Shown here piece by piece: positions 1 to 13,400 of a stretch of DNA of 64,000 bases. Under the pieces are notes generated by a model that saw only the letters and a list, made by a program, of their open reading frames with translations, was not told the DNA's origin and did not search any database. Position 1 is the stretch's first letter; each line of letters opens with the position of its first letter. Source of the DNA: Planoprotostelium fungivorum (taxonomy: Eukaryota; Evosea; Variosea; Cavosteliida; Cavosteliaceae); assembly GCA_003024175.1 (NCBI GenBank), contig MDYQ01000021.1:124001-188000 (forward strand). Direction: 5' to 3'. Position numbers and translations under genes: made by a program.

Positions 1-86
1 CTTGTGAAGATCCTGTTGTGCTCTCTCCGAAGCCACGAGGACCCATCTGATGACATTAAGAACATGATCTCCAACATCATGACCCA

Positions 87-1091
87 TCACCTCTTAAATT
101 CGTTCCACACGTGCTCCAACTCGGGTGGTGCTATCTCTCTCGTCGTGCAGTGTTCATCCACGTAGTAATGTGAATAGACAATAGATGCAGCTCCGCAGAC
201 AAAGAGAGCGCATGAGAAGAAGAGAAGCCAAGACAGTGGTGATGTTCTGGGTGGTTTCGTTTGGATAGAGGATGTGGCGTCCTCGATATCTTTCTTCTGT
301 GTCTTGATAGGGGATTTAGATGATTCTTGTTCCTGTGGACTCGTGGGTGCCTGAAGATCATGTCAATGTGTGCAGATGTTAGGATGCATCATTACCTTCT
401 TAACGGATGGAGGTCTGGGCATGTTTCTATCGGCAAAAGCTGATCCGGATGAGCTCTTAACGGCCATGGTCTGTAGTCGTCAATGACAATGCGGAATGTG
501 TTGTTCATGCATACCTTCTTCTTCAAGACGTAACCGACACTGTCTGTAGGTGTGGATGTGCTTTCATCTTTCGAAGCGGGTTGAGGTGTGTGAGGAATGG
601 TGGTCTCTCGATCGATTGAGATCTCATCGTGTTCATCGATCTCCTCCATCACTGTCTTATCCATGAAGTCCTTCTCCACTTCACCTTCGAAGAGGCAACG
701 TCTGATGTCAGGTGCTACGAGGGGTAAATTTGTATGATGACGATGGAATCGCTCACGAGGTGATCTGCGTGCCTTTTCGTCCTTTACATCCGAAGAGCAG
801 CCTCCTTCTTCGAGTTTTAGAATCTCGGCGATCTCTTCTAACATCATCCTCTTTGTTCTACGGCTCTTTCCACCCGAATGAGTCTAAATGGTCAATCAAC
901 AATCTCCTTCGTAAAATAATAAGACTCACGTTCACGACGCCCTTCAGCTTTGGATGGCATTTTACAAACTCTGTGATCTGACTCAATGTGGGGTCCAAAC
1001 CAAGAGCGGGAGAGGATGGTGGCGAATAGATGAGCTCTCCTGACTCCGCCTTCAATTTCTCAAGTTTAGGAGTGACTTTACAGTCTGTCAT
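87..1091 (-). CDS. Unknown tail-anchored membrane protein
   Basis: I see four exons (1091-930, 883-515, 470-396, 350-87) joined by phase-0 GT-AG introns of 44-46 nt, giving about 289 residues. No known domain is recognised. The N-terminal two thirds is hydrophilic and acidic, with short Ser/Pro-rich stretches. One hydrophobic segment of about 20 residues (SWLLFSCALFVCG...) lies some 40 residues from the C-terminus. There is no signal peptide, so a tail-anchored or type II topology facing the cytosol is inferred. The ATG at 1091 opens the first exon and the stop is at 89-87. It is transcribed away from the H2A/F-box gene, with about 170 bp between the start codons. Confidence 0.6.
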
Positions 1092-1258
1092 GTTGCTCTT
1101 GTGGTGATTCCAAAAAATGAGATCATCTTTCAGTTGGCGCCTTTTCGCAAAGTGCGAGAAAATTCAAACGGCCAACTTTGGCGCCTGCATCTGATCAGAA
1201 GACAAATTCTCAATTTGCAAACGAACGTGAGGGTGGAGAGATATCTGGAACACATAAA

Positions 1259-3555
1259 ATGCCAATCATTCCCGTCGTCGATGTCAAATCACTGGATCGA
1301 ACACGACCGCAATATGGACCTCTTGATCCGGGCCCTCCTCCGTCTTCAGCAGCAGGATTACTGGTTCCAGTGTCCTGTGTTTACGAAGATCTCCAACAGC
1401 ACCCTGTCTTTGGCATGGATGGCAGACCGAGAAGACACCAACGCAGCACAAGCAGCCACGTCTATATAGCTAGTGTATTACAGTGTCTGATGGCAGAAGT
1501 GCTAAAATCAGCCGGTAATGCTGCGAAAGAGGAGGGTGTATGCACCATCGAGCCGGATCACATTGGGACAGCATTGAAGAAAGATGAGAAACTGCTCAAG
1601 TTGGTCGTGGCACTGAAGGGAGACGCCGACGTCACCGGAGGAGAGACTCCAGCTGTGGTTGAAACTGACCAAGTTCAAGTGAGTGTCTTCACAAGACGAT
1701 GAGACGCCCTGACTGAGGACATCGATAGTTGTTTGATTTGAACGCGGACTGGCTGCAGATTGTGTTCTACCACGTCGAAACTGTCCATCTCATCCAGTCC
1801 TGCTCGTTCGTGTGCAAGAGTTGGAGGGAGATGTTGCACCCTGACAGCAACTTTTGGAAGCGCCGGTTTCTCAGTCTGTATCACTTGAAGCCGAGGGGCA
1901 ATATACCTGACGAGGCTTATCTTCAGGTATGCGCAACGGTGTATGTAGACTGAGATGGATACGAGGCGTTCCAAGATGGTGCTTACAGCTGGAGAGAAGT
2001 AAATCACACGATGGATGTGCTCTACTATCGCCATCTTCACGCGGTGAGATCACGCTAATGTGACGATCATCGATCGATGATCGACTTGATCTCAGATCAT
2101 GACAATCGAACAGGACTCATCACTGGTCATCTCTAAACACAATTTCGAGATCATGGTTGGCGATATCATAGAAGATTATCATTCAGACACTGAGATGACG
2201 GAAGAGGCAGTCGACGTACTGCAGGCAGCAGCGGAAGATCACGTGATCAAATACATGGAAGATCTGGCTAGACTGGAAGAGAGGGAGGGAAGAGAAGTAG
2301 ACGAAGAGATGCTGAACGAGAGGGACGATATCCGTCTACAACGTTCCGAACGCCTGATCGATCGACTGATCGGCTGCGACTCGGATGACTCCACGACAAA
2401 TGACACAGAGTATATCGATGACCCCATTGCACAGGAACAGAGGTGACATCTCACACAAGTGAAAGAGCTGACTCGTTGTAGACAAGAGATAGAGCGTCGT
2501 CTCGTCTATACCATGGATGAAGCGGAGAGAGAAGGACCGAACCTGACTGACGACGAAGACTGGGCCAATGATGAAAGTGCTGAGCTCTCTGAGTGGTATG
2601 ATAGCAAATGGAGGAGAGTAGGAACGTGCCTGCAATATTACATCGACCTCAATGAAAAGCCACGAGAGACCATCGATCGGGCAGACTATCAGCTCTGGTG
2701 TAGTTTGAACGAAGAAGTGCCCCCGCAGCGATGGAAAGGTCTCGTAACGCACAATATACCCTGGTTGCCGGGTGACATCATCAACACCCGAGGACTGATC
2801 GAAGAGATGATAGAAGAAGGTGATTCAGCAGCAGAAACAGTCGTCTGATGCACGCAGGGTCATCCAATTACTTGAGAGAGTATTGGGGCCGCAGCTGTTA
2901 CGACTTTGCCAGTAGCGTCATGGGATTGCATCACATACGAGAAGAGTTGGACGGAGAGATATTCCAAGTGCGAGAGAACCCGATGGTGGGCAGACGACAT
3001 CGAGTGGTCGAAGAAGAAGCAGAGTGGATCCACCAGGAGCACCTGCGGCAACCTCGTCTCCACTGCTCTTGGAACAAAAGCCTTCCACGTCCGCCCACCT
3101 CTCTCGATGTCATTCGAAGCAAGGCGACGGCACACGTGAAGGGTCTAGAGCTCTTCCACATCATACAAGATGGCTGGCCCTCTCACGAGATGATACGTCA
3201 CCCTCTACCCATCGTGGACATCTTCTCACTCTTTGCTCGTGCGTCGGACGCCCTGTCGGCAGAAGAGAAGAAGATCATCGGTCAGATGCAGCCGAGACAA
3301 TATGATGGATACAACTTGTTACACATGGCCATCGATTGCATGCCTGACGACCCTGAGAACTGCGAGCGGATGGTCAGGAGGCTAATGGAAGAGTATGGCA
3401 TCTCAGTGAGAAGACAGACAGAGACAGACGGGTACACGGCTATCGATCTGGCAACAGAGAATGGCAGAGGAGGGCTATTGAAAGTGCTGAGAGATTACGA
3501 AGAGGAGAATACGGAAACAGTGGTGCAGCTGAAGAAGATGAAAGTGATAGAATGA
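1259..3555 (+). CDS. Histone H2A-fold / F-box fusion protein with ankyrin-like C-terminus
   Basis: Six exons (1259-1678, 1729-1926, 1966-2043, 2096-2442, 2482-2819, 2858-3555) give about 692 residues. Exon 1 carries a divergent H2A histone fold. An AGLxxPVSxVY helix-1 segment is followed by VYIASVLQCLMAEVLKSAGN, equivalent to VYLAAVLEYLxAEILELAGN of H2A, and then an acidic C-terminal segment. A canonical 50-nt phase-0 intron joins this to an F-box (LNADWLQIVFYHV, then SFVCKSWREMLHPDSNFWKR). The rest is acidic and Trp-rich and ends in two weak ankyrin-like units (GYNLLHMAID, GYTAIDLATENGRGGLLKVL). F-box proteins recruit substrates to SCF ubiquitin ligases, so a histone fold could be the dimerisation or substrate surface; that is inference. 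The F-box exon has no upstream Met and an in-frame stop directly before it, which favours fusion over two genes. The fold lacks the usual basic N-terminal tail. Confidence 0.7.
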
Positions 3556-3795
3556 AATTGGGAGAGTACGTCCGATCTTTTGTTCCTAAAAAAGCTGGCT
3601 ATCGCATGGGTTTTGTATATGATTTGATTTTTACCTATTCATCCAACTGAGCGTGTTCAGATAAGAATCATCACGCACAATGTTGTTCATCTCAAACGAT
3701 CTCGAGGACTTGTGAGTCAAACATCTCTCTTCTACAACACATGGTTTCCAATCTCATTCTTCACGGTGACACTCCCTTCTATTTACACGTTCGAT

Positions 3796-5744
3796 TCACT
3801 GCAATCCTAACACGGCCACGTGGTTGTTGGCTAGCCCCACACCAATGTAGTGTCCCGATGCGTCCACGGCAACACAAGAGGGTTGATAGCTCGTCTGAAC
3901 CTTCACCTTTCTCTCCTGCTTCTCCGTATCTGTCGTCTCTTCAGTGAACGAGGCCAGGCTCGCGGTTTCACCTGAAATCTCGATGAAATCTCCGATTACG
4001 GTTCGACACAGCCACGGTCCTTGTACGTAGCAGGCGTCCGGCTGGAAATTTTCTCGCCATTCTTCGTCTATCGACACGTCAGAAACGTCGACTATGGTTC
4101 ACTTTCACCTTCGGTCCAGTTGATCCATTTTTTGTCCGGCAAATTGAGACTCCCAATTCCGTCGGTCGTCTGCACGGTGATGACGTCATCGTTCGGGCTC
4201 AATCGGATGCTAGAGATCTCTCCTCTGAAGAGAGTGGGACACAGTGGGCTCTCAACGATACTTCTTCTGATGTCCATCGTGCAGAGTGGATGTCTCAACT
4301 GCCTGACGTCCCACGCGACGATGAGGCCTGAAGAAGTTCCACAGAATGCGACACGATGATCCGACGTCAGCTGCGATCGTCATCATCATCATGTGAAAAT
4401 TTCGAGTGGAGTGCACCTGTATGGACTGGATCGAACCGTGTGAAGCTTCAGTTCTCCTCGGTTTACCACTGGATCGTGTGTCCCACAGACGCAACATACC
4501 GTCACGGCCTCCACCGATGACCTGTGACCTCTCCCCTACCACCTTCAACTATGAAGAAGGAGAAGGATGTCACCTGAAGAATTTTGAAAATCGAATATTC
4601 CACTGCAACCAGCGGCGTCGAGTGTGAAGGTGGGGGAGTGGCCGTTGTAGTTGGACAGGTCGTACAAAGAGACGGATCGACTGGAAGAGCAGCAGACGCC
4701 GATCTGGTTTCCGTTGAAGTCTAACCATCTGACGGCCTTGATTCTCTGTCCTCTGTATGGGTCTTCAGATCCTAATGGATCATAAAGTGATTGATGTGAT
4801 TGATGTGATGATTCGACGATGAAGATGACGAATTTCCTTACACGTCGATGGTGACCATGGGTGTCGGTAGATTCAAATGTTCGAATTCTTTTCGTTAAGG
4901 TGCTGAAGTTTCACAAAGATGGAGGTGAACAATGTGATGACCATCGTCACATATCAAGAATGTACGAAAGGATACTGGGCTTCCCTGGACCTTCCTCTCT
5001 ACCCAGATTATATTTCTCGTTGTAATTGTGATTGTGAACATTGAGGGAAGAGAAGGTGTCGAAATTGTGTATCTGTAATCTTCCATCGGTGCTACCTGTC
5101 GCCAGACAATTACTTCCACCGTCCGATCGAAATGATATCGATGCAATGTGAGAAGAATGGACCAAGGAGACACGCGAGGTGAAATTCTGTGGTTGATAGA
5201 ATTGAGCTAACTGATGTTGTCAGAGGGTGTGAAATGTCTCTCGTCCAACCTGCTTCCATCTAGAATAATAATGGTCGCTAGCTGAAGAACGGAAAGAGGA
5301 CCCAATTCGTCCAAAAAGCGACCTCTTCCGTATGTCGTTGATGACATTACGTTGACTGATGTTGCACTCTTCCTGTGTCGGTGTTGTGATGTTACCATCC
5401 TTCTTCACTTCATCTGACCTAATACGATTAGTTGTGATCGATCACGAATATAGATTCACTCTATAGGATCCACAATGGTTGGTGGCACGACCCCACCATC
5501 TTGAAGCTTCTGTTCGTTTCTGATTTCGTCCGCTATCTCTCTCGTCTCTTCGGTTTGATCGAGTTTAGACTTCAGAACGGGATGGAAGTACCTCGTCAGA
5601 TCGCTGCGCATGATGATTGTCTTGGAATTTTGAACATCCTTTTTTTCCCGCCACTTTTCTACAGATAAAGAGGACACAAGAGGAACTGCCTGTTTATGTT
5701 CTATCCTAACCACAACACTCTTCTGCTGGTGAACGACGGCACAT
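3796..5744 (-). CDS. WD40 repeat protein
   Basis: A minus-strand multi-exon gene. WD-type blades are clear: HIASISFRSDG...LATGSTDGRLQIHNF, IKAVRW...GVCCSSSRSVSLYDL, IGGGRDGMLRLWDT, VAFCGTSSGLIVAWDVRQ, and a final YIGVGLANNHVAVLG before the stop. The N-terminus (exon from ATG 5744, then EKWREKKDVQNSK...) is charged and helical, followed by a basic KKDG...RKRSLFGRIG region. Introns at about 5455-5410 and 4134-4094 fit well; the exon joins between 5020 and 4780 are uncertain. The propeller probably acts as a protein-interaction scaffold. A DDB1/CUL4-adaptor role is possible for such proteins, but I see no diagnostic motif and do not assign one. It diverges from the seven-TM gene, with 228 bp between starts. 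Confidence 0.65.
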
Positions 5745-5972
5745 CACAAACACCGACACTTCTGACTATTTGAGAAGTCACATCACATCATCAAGTGGTT
5801 CTCCCTCCATAGAACGTCCCAGTCTGCTTTTCAACTCTCCCCTTCTTGGACGACCTGATTGAGTGGTGGGACTGTCATGGGACTGCCTGGGAAGACATTT
5901 TAAACCATTATCGGCAAAATGTGCTGCTCTTGTGAAGCGTCATTTCGGGCCGAACACAACAGCAGCAACCAC

Positions 5973-8159
5973 ATGCCACGAAGCATGCTGCAGACGATAC
6001 TTCTCCTCTCCTCTCTCATCGGCTTCGCCGTGGGAGGTTTTACGCAGTTCCAGGACAATGAGGTAAGGAGTTCGATTGTATAGATCCTAAGGAAGGCTTG
6101 TCAGCTGACTGCAAATCGCCTGTATTACCAGAAAGAAGGAATTTGGGCTAGAAATGCACCTCTGACCAATCGATTTGGGGTTCCAAGCGTGACCATCGAT
6201 CGTGAGACTCATTTCTATACTATTTCATTAATAACTGTAAATTACAGTTACTATTGACGTAGAGACACAGCCCACGTTGGGCTACCTCCATACTGAAGTC
6301 CTCTTATTTAACAACAAGCAGCAATCTTCCATCGGTCTATCCGATGGTGGAGTTGTGAGTGCTCCTCTCTCATCCTGTCCTCTCATTCATATATCTCTTA
6401 ACGCTTCACAATCCACTGGACACATCACTTCTCTAATTTCCTTCAGATTAAGTACTGCTGTTACACGGATATGTTCAACGCTGGTAAATGCGACTCCCCT
6501 GGTCGTGTGATCTATCAACCCGAAGATGTAAATCACCTGTCCGCTCGATGCATTATCATTGAAACCCTTCCAGGTCGAGTTCGCGTGGGTCGCCAACTGG
6601 TATAACCTCACCAATTCAACTTTCGTCCCTGATACCCAGGGCTTCTTTGACATCAACAACGCCACCCAACCAGGTAATGCGACGACCTTCACGACCGTCA
6701 TCAACAGCACGAGCGTCTATACGGTGAGTCGTCTCACATGCACGATGTCATTGACATCCATCAGTACTTCGTCGTTCCCCGCAGCGCCCTCTACACGTTG
6801 TGGGTCGTCAGGTATTTTATTCTGATTTATTTACAAACGATTCACCCTTTCAGCTGCGGCGAGACTGATGGTGATTACGATGGTGCTGTCATCATCAACG
6901 GACAAACCACCATGGTCAACGTCTACGGATATCTCCCCGGTCAATTGGCCCCCTTGGAGGTGACGACCCCGTTCCCGCCCATTCTGAACATCGTAGGTCT
7001 TGTGGTGGGTCCTCTTCTCCTTCTACCTCGTCTGGTTCTGCATCTGGCTGAGATTAGTCACTCGCTACAAGGAGAGCACAGTCTTCCTGCAGCATCTCAT
7101 CACCGTCGTTCTATTTTTAGCCACACTGGAGAACCTGTTGGACGCTTCGAGATACGCAGCATTCAATTTCAAGGGCAATGACAGTGAGGACGTTTTATTC
7201 TCGTTTTATTCTCAACCGTTGTAGATGTGGGTCTGAACGTATTCATCTTCATCGTATCTACGTTCAAGATCACTCTGTCCCTCACGGGTCTCCTCCTCGT
7301 TACCATGGGTTACACCATCACTCGGTGAGTTTTGGCGGGAAAATTTCGGCGGGAAATTTTTCTCACTCTTCACAGTCCCACCCTACCCAAAGGTTACATC
7401 TCCATCGTGTGGATCATGTCTCTCATCTACCTCGGCATCGACTTCATCTATCAATGTCTAGACATGCTGCAGAACACCTCCCAGACTCAATCTTTAGACA
7501 TCAGTGTCGGTGTCGCCACATTCTTCTTGGCCCTCTTAGTCATCGCCACCTTCGTCTTTTTGGCCCTCGTGAGTCTACAACGTTGTAGATGGACTCAATT
7601 TCCACAGATTTACGTCTTTTTGGTCAGGACACTCTTGAGCCTCAAAGTGGCAACGAATCGTGAAAAATATGTCATGTTCAGAAATTTGGGCCTACTCCTC
7701 GCTTTCTTCTGCTTCACTTCCGTCATCCTATTCGCCGTACAGCTGTACGTACCCTACGTACACCATCGAAAACTCACCGAAAACTAGGGCCGGACAGGGT
7801 ATGAACAAGATGGACGACTGGTGGAGGGGTGTCTTCTTCTTCACTGGCTACTGGGACATCATGCACTTCTGCATCATCGTGCCGATTTCTTGGTGGTGGA
7901 GACCCACTGCATTGAAGAACAGGTGAGAAAAAAGAGGCGGGGAGTGAGGATTGAAGCGTGGGCAGGTACGCCTACGATCCAGCTGACGATGGAGAGCCAC
8001 CCAAGATGGTCGAGTTAGAGACGAATCCGGAGGGGTGAACGATGACCATGATGGAGAGGATGATGATGATGGAACAGAAACTTCACGCCACAAGGAGGAC
8101 AGTTGCGGTTCAACGGAGAGTCTGATCCGGAGAGTGCTTATCCTACCAATCGAGAGTAG
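5973..8159 (+). CDS. GOST-family seven-transmembrane protein (GPR107/GPR108-like)
   Basis: About eleven exons. The ATG at 5973 starts a signal peptide (MLQTILLLSSLIGFAVG). A Cys-containing luminal domain with many N-glycosylation sequons follows (NLTNST, NNATQPGNAT, NSTSVY) and ends in NVYGYLPGQLAPLE, the typical entry into the Lung_7-TM_R domain. Seven hydrophobic helices follow (for example WWVLFSFYLVWFCIWLRL and LITVVLFLATLENLL), then DDWWRGVFFFTGYWDI and a cytosolic tail ending SAYPTNRE. Family members are Golgi/endosomal proteins involved in membrane trafficking. Intron 7569-7607 contains a perfect copy of the palindrome TCTACAACGTTGTAGA, and the intron ending at 7224 ends CGTTGTAG. The last exon (splice from about 8037) is inferred; without it the protein would stop at 8038. 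Confidence 0.85.
7574..7589. repeat. Intronic palindrome TCTACAACGTTGTAGA
   Basis: A perfect 16-nt palindrome inside the 39-nt intron 7569-7607 of the seven-TM gene. The same sequence occurs in introns of the P2X, Lon-related and AQR genes. Confidence 0.9.
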
Positions 8160-10497
8160 AGCTCTACGATCCACTTTATGTTAGATTAGAAGTAATAGAT
8201 ACGAGTTTGTCTCTGCTTTCGGTTTGGTTCTCGTGATGCATACAAGATGACGGTGATGTGGTATGGGAGTTACATCATCCAAGATGTGTCTCAAGTGGCC
8301 TCTTACGCTCACGAGACGTTGTATCTGAAACACATGTTCACTTGATGCAGACAAAGTTGAACATGACAATGCAAATGGTAAACACGTTCGTGTCATTATA
8401 TTACATATTTATATTTCTTAGACCCTCATCCGATGGTCCTGTGCTGCTCCTCTTCATTTTGCTTCTCTAATGAACCACTCTGTGTTCGAAGTGAAAAAGG
8501 GCGACTCGGCAGGATGATGTCTGTTTGTGGTAGTCTCTGCTCTAGAGTCTATGTCATGCGATTCAATGGATGGCAGCAGGGGATAGAGGGACCTCTTCGT
8601 CCTTGGTGCAGCTGCGTTCTGCTGTGTTCTGCTTCTGAGGCGGAGTTGTCCTTGGCAACTCCGTGCGACGAGTTTGACAGGATGCGGATGAAATTTCTTC
8701 TTATCTTGGCAGTTGTGGGTACAAACGCACCAATAAAAAGTCCAAACTAGCCGCTCGACAGCATCATCGGCACACCATCGGTTGGTTTACGTAAGAGGTG
8801 ACGATGTATCTCATCTAATATGAACCTCTGACGCCATACGACTGCGATTTAAGCGGCAGGACCTGGAGGAACCTTTCATGATGTAGCTCCACAGGTCTAT
8901 CGCTGGGGAAGTCTGAGATAAACCAACGTATAATCAGCGTCCATTCTTTATCGAACCTGTCGCTGTGAGCGTGACTCCTTCCCTGGCCTGACCGAAAGGA
9001 GATTACGAGCCAGAAGTCACGCACACCTCTCTTGAACTCAGCTGTACTTGCGAGTCGTAGGTTTGTAACACCTACCTAAGCTGCAGATCGTTCTAAACTG
9101 TTTATGGTGGTGGGGCTGCTCCTGTTGGCTGCTGTACAAGCGAGTACGCACATGTTATCGTCACAAAGTTAACACGACGCTGTTCCTTCATAGATTGAAA
9201 TTCGTCTTGTGAACAAGCAACGTCTTCTCCTCTGCTTATCAGAGTGAATTATGAACCGCGCCTGTTGCACAAGAACGTGCGTGTCGTCCTCGCACATCAT
9301 CTCTCACAGAGACGAGAAGAGAAAGAGATCTCAGCACCTCGATGACCGAACATCCTCCGTCTCACTTTCAACGTGCAGTAGGCGATACTTTTATTTAGTA
9401 TCTCCGTTCTCACCGTCTCCTCGACCACCACTCTCTTCAGACGATCATCACCGTCTCAGCCATTCTTCGACATCATCGTCCATCTCGACTCTATCATCGA
9501 CATCTTCTCTTCTTGGACGTGTCCAACTTCATTCTATTCCACGTATCCATACACATCGATCTTTATCTCAGGTCGTAAGACCCACAAGTCTCGTTCCACG
9601 TCATCCACTGCCCGTTCGGAAGTCAAAAATGCAAACCACATGAAAGATTTATTTACGGTGTGAGCCTCCAAGGTAGAACGTGCGACCTCTCAAAAAAATC
9701 CCTTTCACTTTCGCATGCTCATCCCTTCGCCACGGTGCTTCATCGTTTCATTCTCGGCTTCAGATCTGAGGTTACGCCAACAAACAAATTTCTTTATTTC
9801 TGTGACATCAATGTGAACGGCCGTCTGCTGATGGTATAATGTGACGGCGCTTCAACCGACCAGTTACAGGGCTGACGCTGACGGACGACGTAAGGTTGGA
9901 CGTGGAGTGGGGTGCTGACGAACGATTTTCTCTGGTGAATTTATTACGACTGAATAGCCAGACTTCTTGAGTCGATCTGTACAAGAACTCACGAACTGAT
10001 CACGCAGTATCACACAATACAATACTTCCGTTCAGAAGCAAAATCAAGCCTCGTGAATAGACCCAGTCTGAGTCTACTCATCGACTCAGTGTCATTATAC
10101 GAGGGCTTCAAGCAGACCGGTAGAAGTAATATGGAAGCTGTAGATTCAAATCAATTTTGTGAATACTCCTGTGAGATGATGGGCGTCGCATCCGTGTGGA
10201 ACGAGAACACCTCACCATTGCGTCTTACTGCCGTCACCACCAAGTATTGATGTTATGGTTTGGACAGAGAGTAGTCAGCGCTCGAACCACCACAAATCTC
10301 TAAAATTCAAATTTGGCGCTGAGACCCTTGTGGTTGTAGTCACTACCTTGATCCTGTCACAGGACAGCAGGTCCTGTTTCTCTTTTCCTTAGACGCATCT
10401 ATAGATATTGCGTCACGTCCATACTGGACACTGACACAGAGGGAGACGATTTGTATGGATGCAGACCAATCGCATTCAGTGAGTCTCCCCTTCAACG
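8160..10497. other. Gene-poor interval, no supported gene
   Basis: No frame here can be joined into a recognisable protein on either strand. An ATG at 9251 opens a 130-codon frame rich in Ser, His and Arg that stops at 9643 and is followed by AT-rich sequence. It has no homology I recognise, and such frames arise easily from Ser-biased sequence, so I do not call it. A short frame at 8680 begins like a signal peptide (MKFLLILAVV) but stops after about two dozen codons. A small hairpin, GTAGGT...ACCTAC, lies near 9057-9076. Confidence 0.5.
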
Positions 10498-13400
10498 ATG
10501 AATGGTCAAAACGAACAGGTACAATTGACGTCGGTCGATGTTGAGAGATGTGAAGATGATTTCACCGGAAGGAAGATCGACGATGATATCGATGATACCA
10601 ACGTTCTCCCGAAAGAGGTGCTCAATCGAGAAATATTACACACGTAGTCATTATTTGCATCAGAGAGGACAGAGAAAACCTTCCAATCTGGAGCACTTTC
10701 GAAGTATCCCATTCAAACGACAGCCCCAGCCCCATCTGACCTTCTTTCAAAAGTACTCATTCATCACTCGTTGTCGAATACCAATCATTAATCATCAGAT
10801 TACGTTCACTCCTCAAAAGACATCATGGGGTCCCCATCTTCCGTGGAGTCATCTCGGTTCTCATTGGATCGGCTCTCGTTTACATCCCAGAGACATCTGG
10901 CTTCTATGTGATGTCACCTGATATCATCTCCTTCTAATTCTTTCACAGGGGAGGAATCTGAATCTAATGACATTGGTCATCACACTCTATGATTACACAC
11001 AGACGAGAGGATCTGCGGTTCAGAGTGTCTTCTTCTTTCTGGTCGGATTCTGCATCGCGGCAGCTGTCTGTACCTTCTCGACGTGGTTCTCAGATGTCTA
11101 CCAGAAAGAGTACATCATCTTGTGGTTGTGGCTTTTCACCATCTTTTTTGCGTATGCAAGGTGCCAGATCATCTGCATCACCATCATCGACATCATCGAA
11201 GAATCAATTTCAACACGATCGTCAACATCATCATCACTTGACCTTCACATCACGATACGCTCGCATCATCACACATTACGACACATGGATGGCTGATACT
11301 GACATAGAGTAAAACTACCACCAAAATGGACGACGCCAGTCGTGATGGGTCATTTCACCTTTGTCAACACGAGTCTCATCAATTTGAGACATGACGACCA
11401 ATTGGGATATCGTTACGTATTCACTACGTTCCTGGGAATGGTCACGGGACCCATCATCAGCACGATCGTCTCTCAGATCATCCGACCCAGATCAGGCGCT
11501 CACTCTCTTCGAAAGTGAGAACCCATTCGAATTCCTCCTCTTTATTTTTATTTCTCTTCATATTACGACTATCATCGACATCATCATGCGATCATCTCGT
11601 GATGATGAAATTGACACGAAGACACAGAGAGATGAAAGGAACCATGAAAACCATTCGAATTCTGTTACAATCGACATCTGAAGTGTGGATGGGCACATCC
11701 ACTGATGACACGCAGAACGATCTCATCCACCATGAAGTGAGATGAGGTGACAATCCATCTTCCGTGCACTCAGACAGAAACAGAAACGGATCAGAGGACA
11801 TTTCACGACTCTGACGAAGAGATTAGAAGCTCTGAGGTGGGAATTCAGATCGAGTCGGTGGACAGACGAGGAGATCGTGTCCATCGTCAATTTCTTGCAG
11901 CAGACTCTCGTTCACGTCAGGTGATCACACCATCCATACCTCATCAACACATCATCAACGCATCATCAACCATCTGCGATGCATCATCAGTGCATCATCA
12001 TGATCATGTCATCAAATATCTAATGTCTTCAGATCGATGGGTTCGTCGTGTAAGATATCGAATCACGTCAAATCAAGCAACGTCAACATTGAAAGGATGA
12101 TCTACCACATCGGTCCTTCTGTATTACAGATCAAGACTCACCTCATTCGGGTGAAATTTCATACAATTCCACCGTTACGTGAATTATTCTCATTCGAATG
12201 AAACAGATGATGGAGTCCGTTGAGGAATCTCTTCATTTGTCCGAAGGCTTCACCCTACCGCGAGAGAGTTACGCTAACAAACGTGACGCGATCACGTCAG
12301 CCATCCACCAATTTCACGTCGCGAATGATGAGGTCAGCTTGTGACAAATTTGTCACATTCTCATCACCTCATCAGATCACAAAGGACATCACGAGAGAAG
12401 CTGGAGGCTCGAATGCAGCTTGGGATGATGTTCCCCTGGTCTATTTTTACGTCTTCAGCTTGTTAGAATGTGGAAGGGAGCTGCTAAAAATGGCAGATTT
12501 CGTAGAGGAAGCGAACAAGGCTCCATCGTGCCACTTACCTCGAGCTTGGAAGCACACGGTCAGGAGATTTCTCGGATATTTCCACTGTACGACGGTGTGT
12601 GAACCGTGTATGACATGTGATGACGTCATCAAGCGAGGGGGTTACGCCGTGGTAGCAGAGGTGGACGAAAAAGAACCGAAGCAAGAGAGAAAATACGAAA
12701 AAAAGGGACCAGAAGGCTTGAAGAAAGCAATCAAGAGGAGATTTAGAAAGTTCAATTTGAACGTCTACAACGCGATCAACGTCTTTACATCGAAAGAAGC
12801 GAAATATGCGTACAAAGTTGGCATCGCCATATTACTCACCACGATGTGGCAGGTGTGATCTGATTCCATCACATCATCGATAGCACATGGACTGATACGC
12901 ACAGTACGTACCCCACACCCGTCAGACGTATCTCGATTGGAGGGGCGAATGGGCCGCCGTCACCGTGGTGAATATGTTCTCCCCCACGGCCGGCTCCAAC
13001 TTCCTTGACACGTTCCTCATGATCTTCGGCGGTACGATCGGTGCTGGCTGGGCCGTCGTCTCTTGGTTGGTCTTTCCGCACGACCCGTACGGCCTCACCT
13101 TCACCATGTTCCTCATCGCCTTCTATTCTTTCTACGCGAAGGTGGGAAGAGATGAATGAGAAAAGTTGAAACACCACAGATGAATCCAAAGTATCCCAGG
13201 GTGGGTACGGTGACTATGGCAACGTACGGGGTGAGTTGAAGAGATGAGATGGTCACGTGACTGCGATCAGATCGTCATACTCGAAGTGTATTACTCACAC
13301 GGTAATCCAAATTCCCACGAAATCTACGAGTTGGCATACAAGAGGATCGCCGCCACGGCTTACGGGGCTTTTGTCATCCTCGTTGTAGATCGATTCATGT

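Noticed and set aside
1101-1469. Alternative frame as the N-terminus of the H2A-like gene
   Set aside because: It runs through the histone region in a different frame and lacks any histone or other motif. The ATG at 1259 gives the H2A-like reading.
8433-8750. Plus-strand frame with a signal-peptide-like start
   Set aside because: The hydrophobic start at about 8680 runs only two dozen codons before a stop, and no downstream exon with a matching phase was found.
13379-13394. CGTTGTAGATCG in the FUSC gene as another shared acceptor
   Set aside because: It lies inside a continuous coding frame (ILVVDRFMWP) that fits the family, so no intron ends there. Similar in-exon hits occur at 25174 and 36273.
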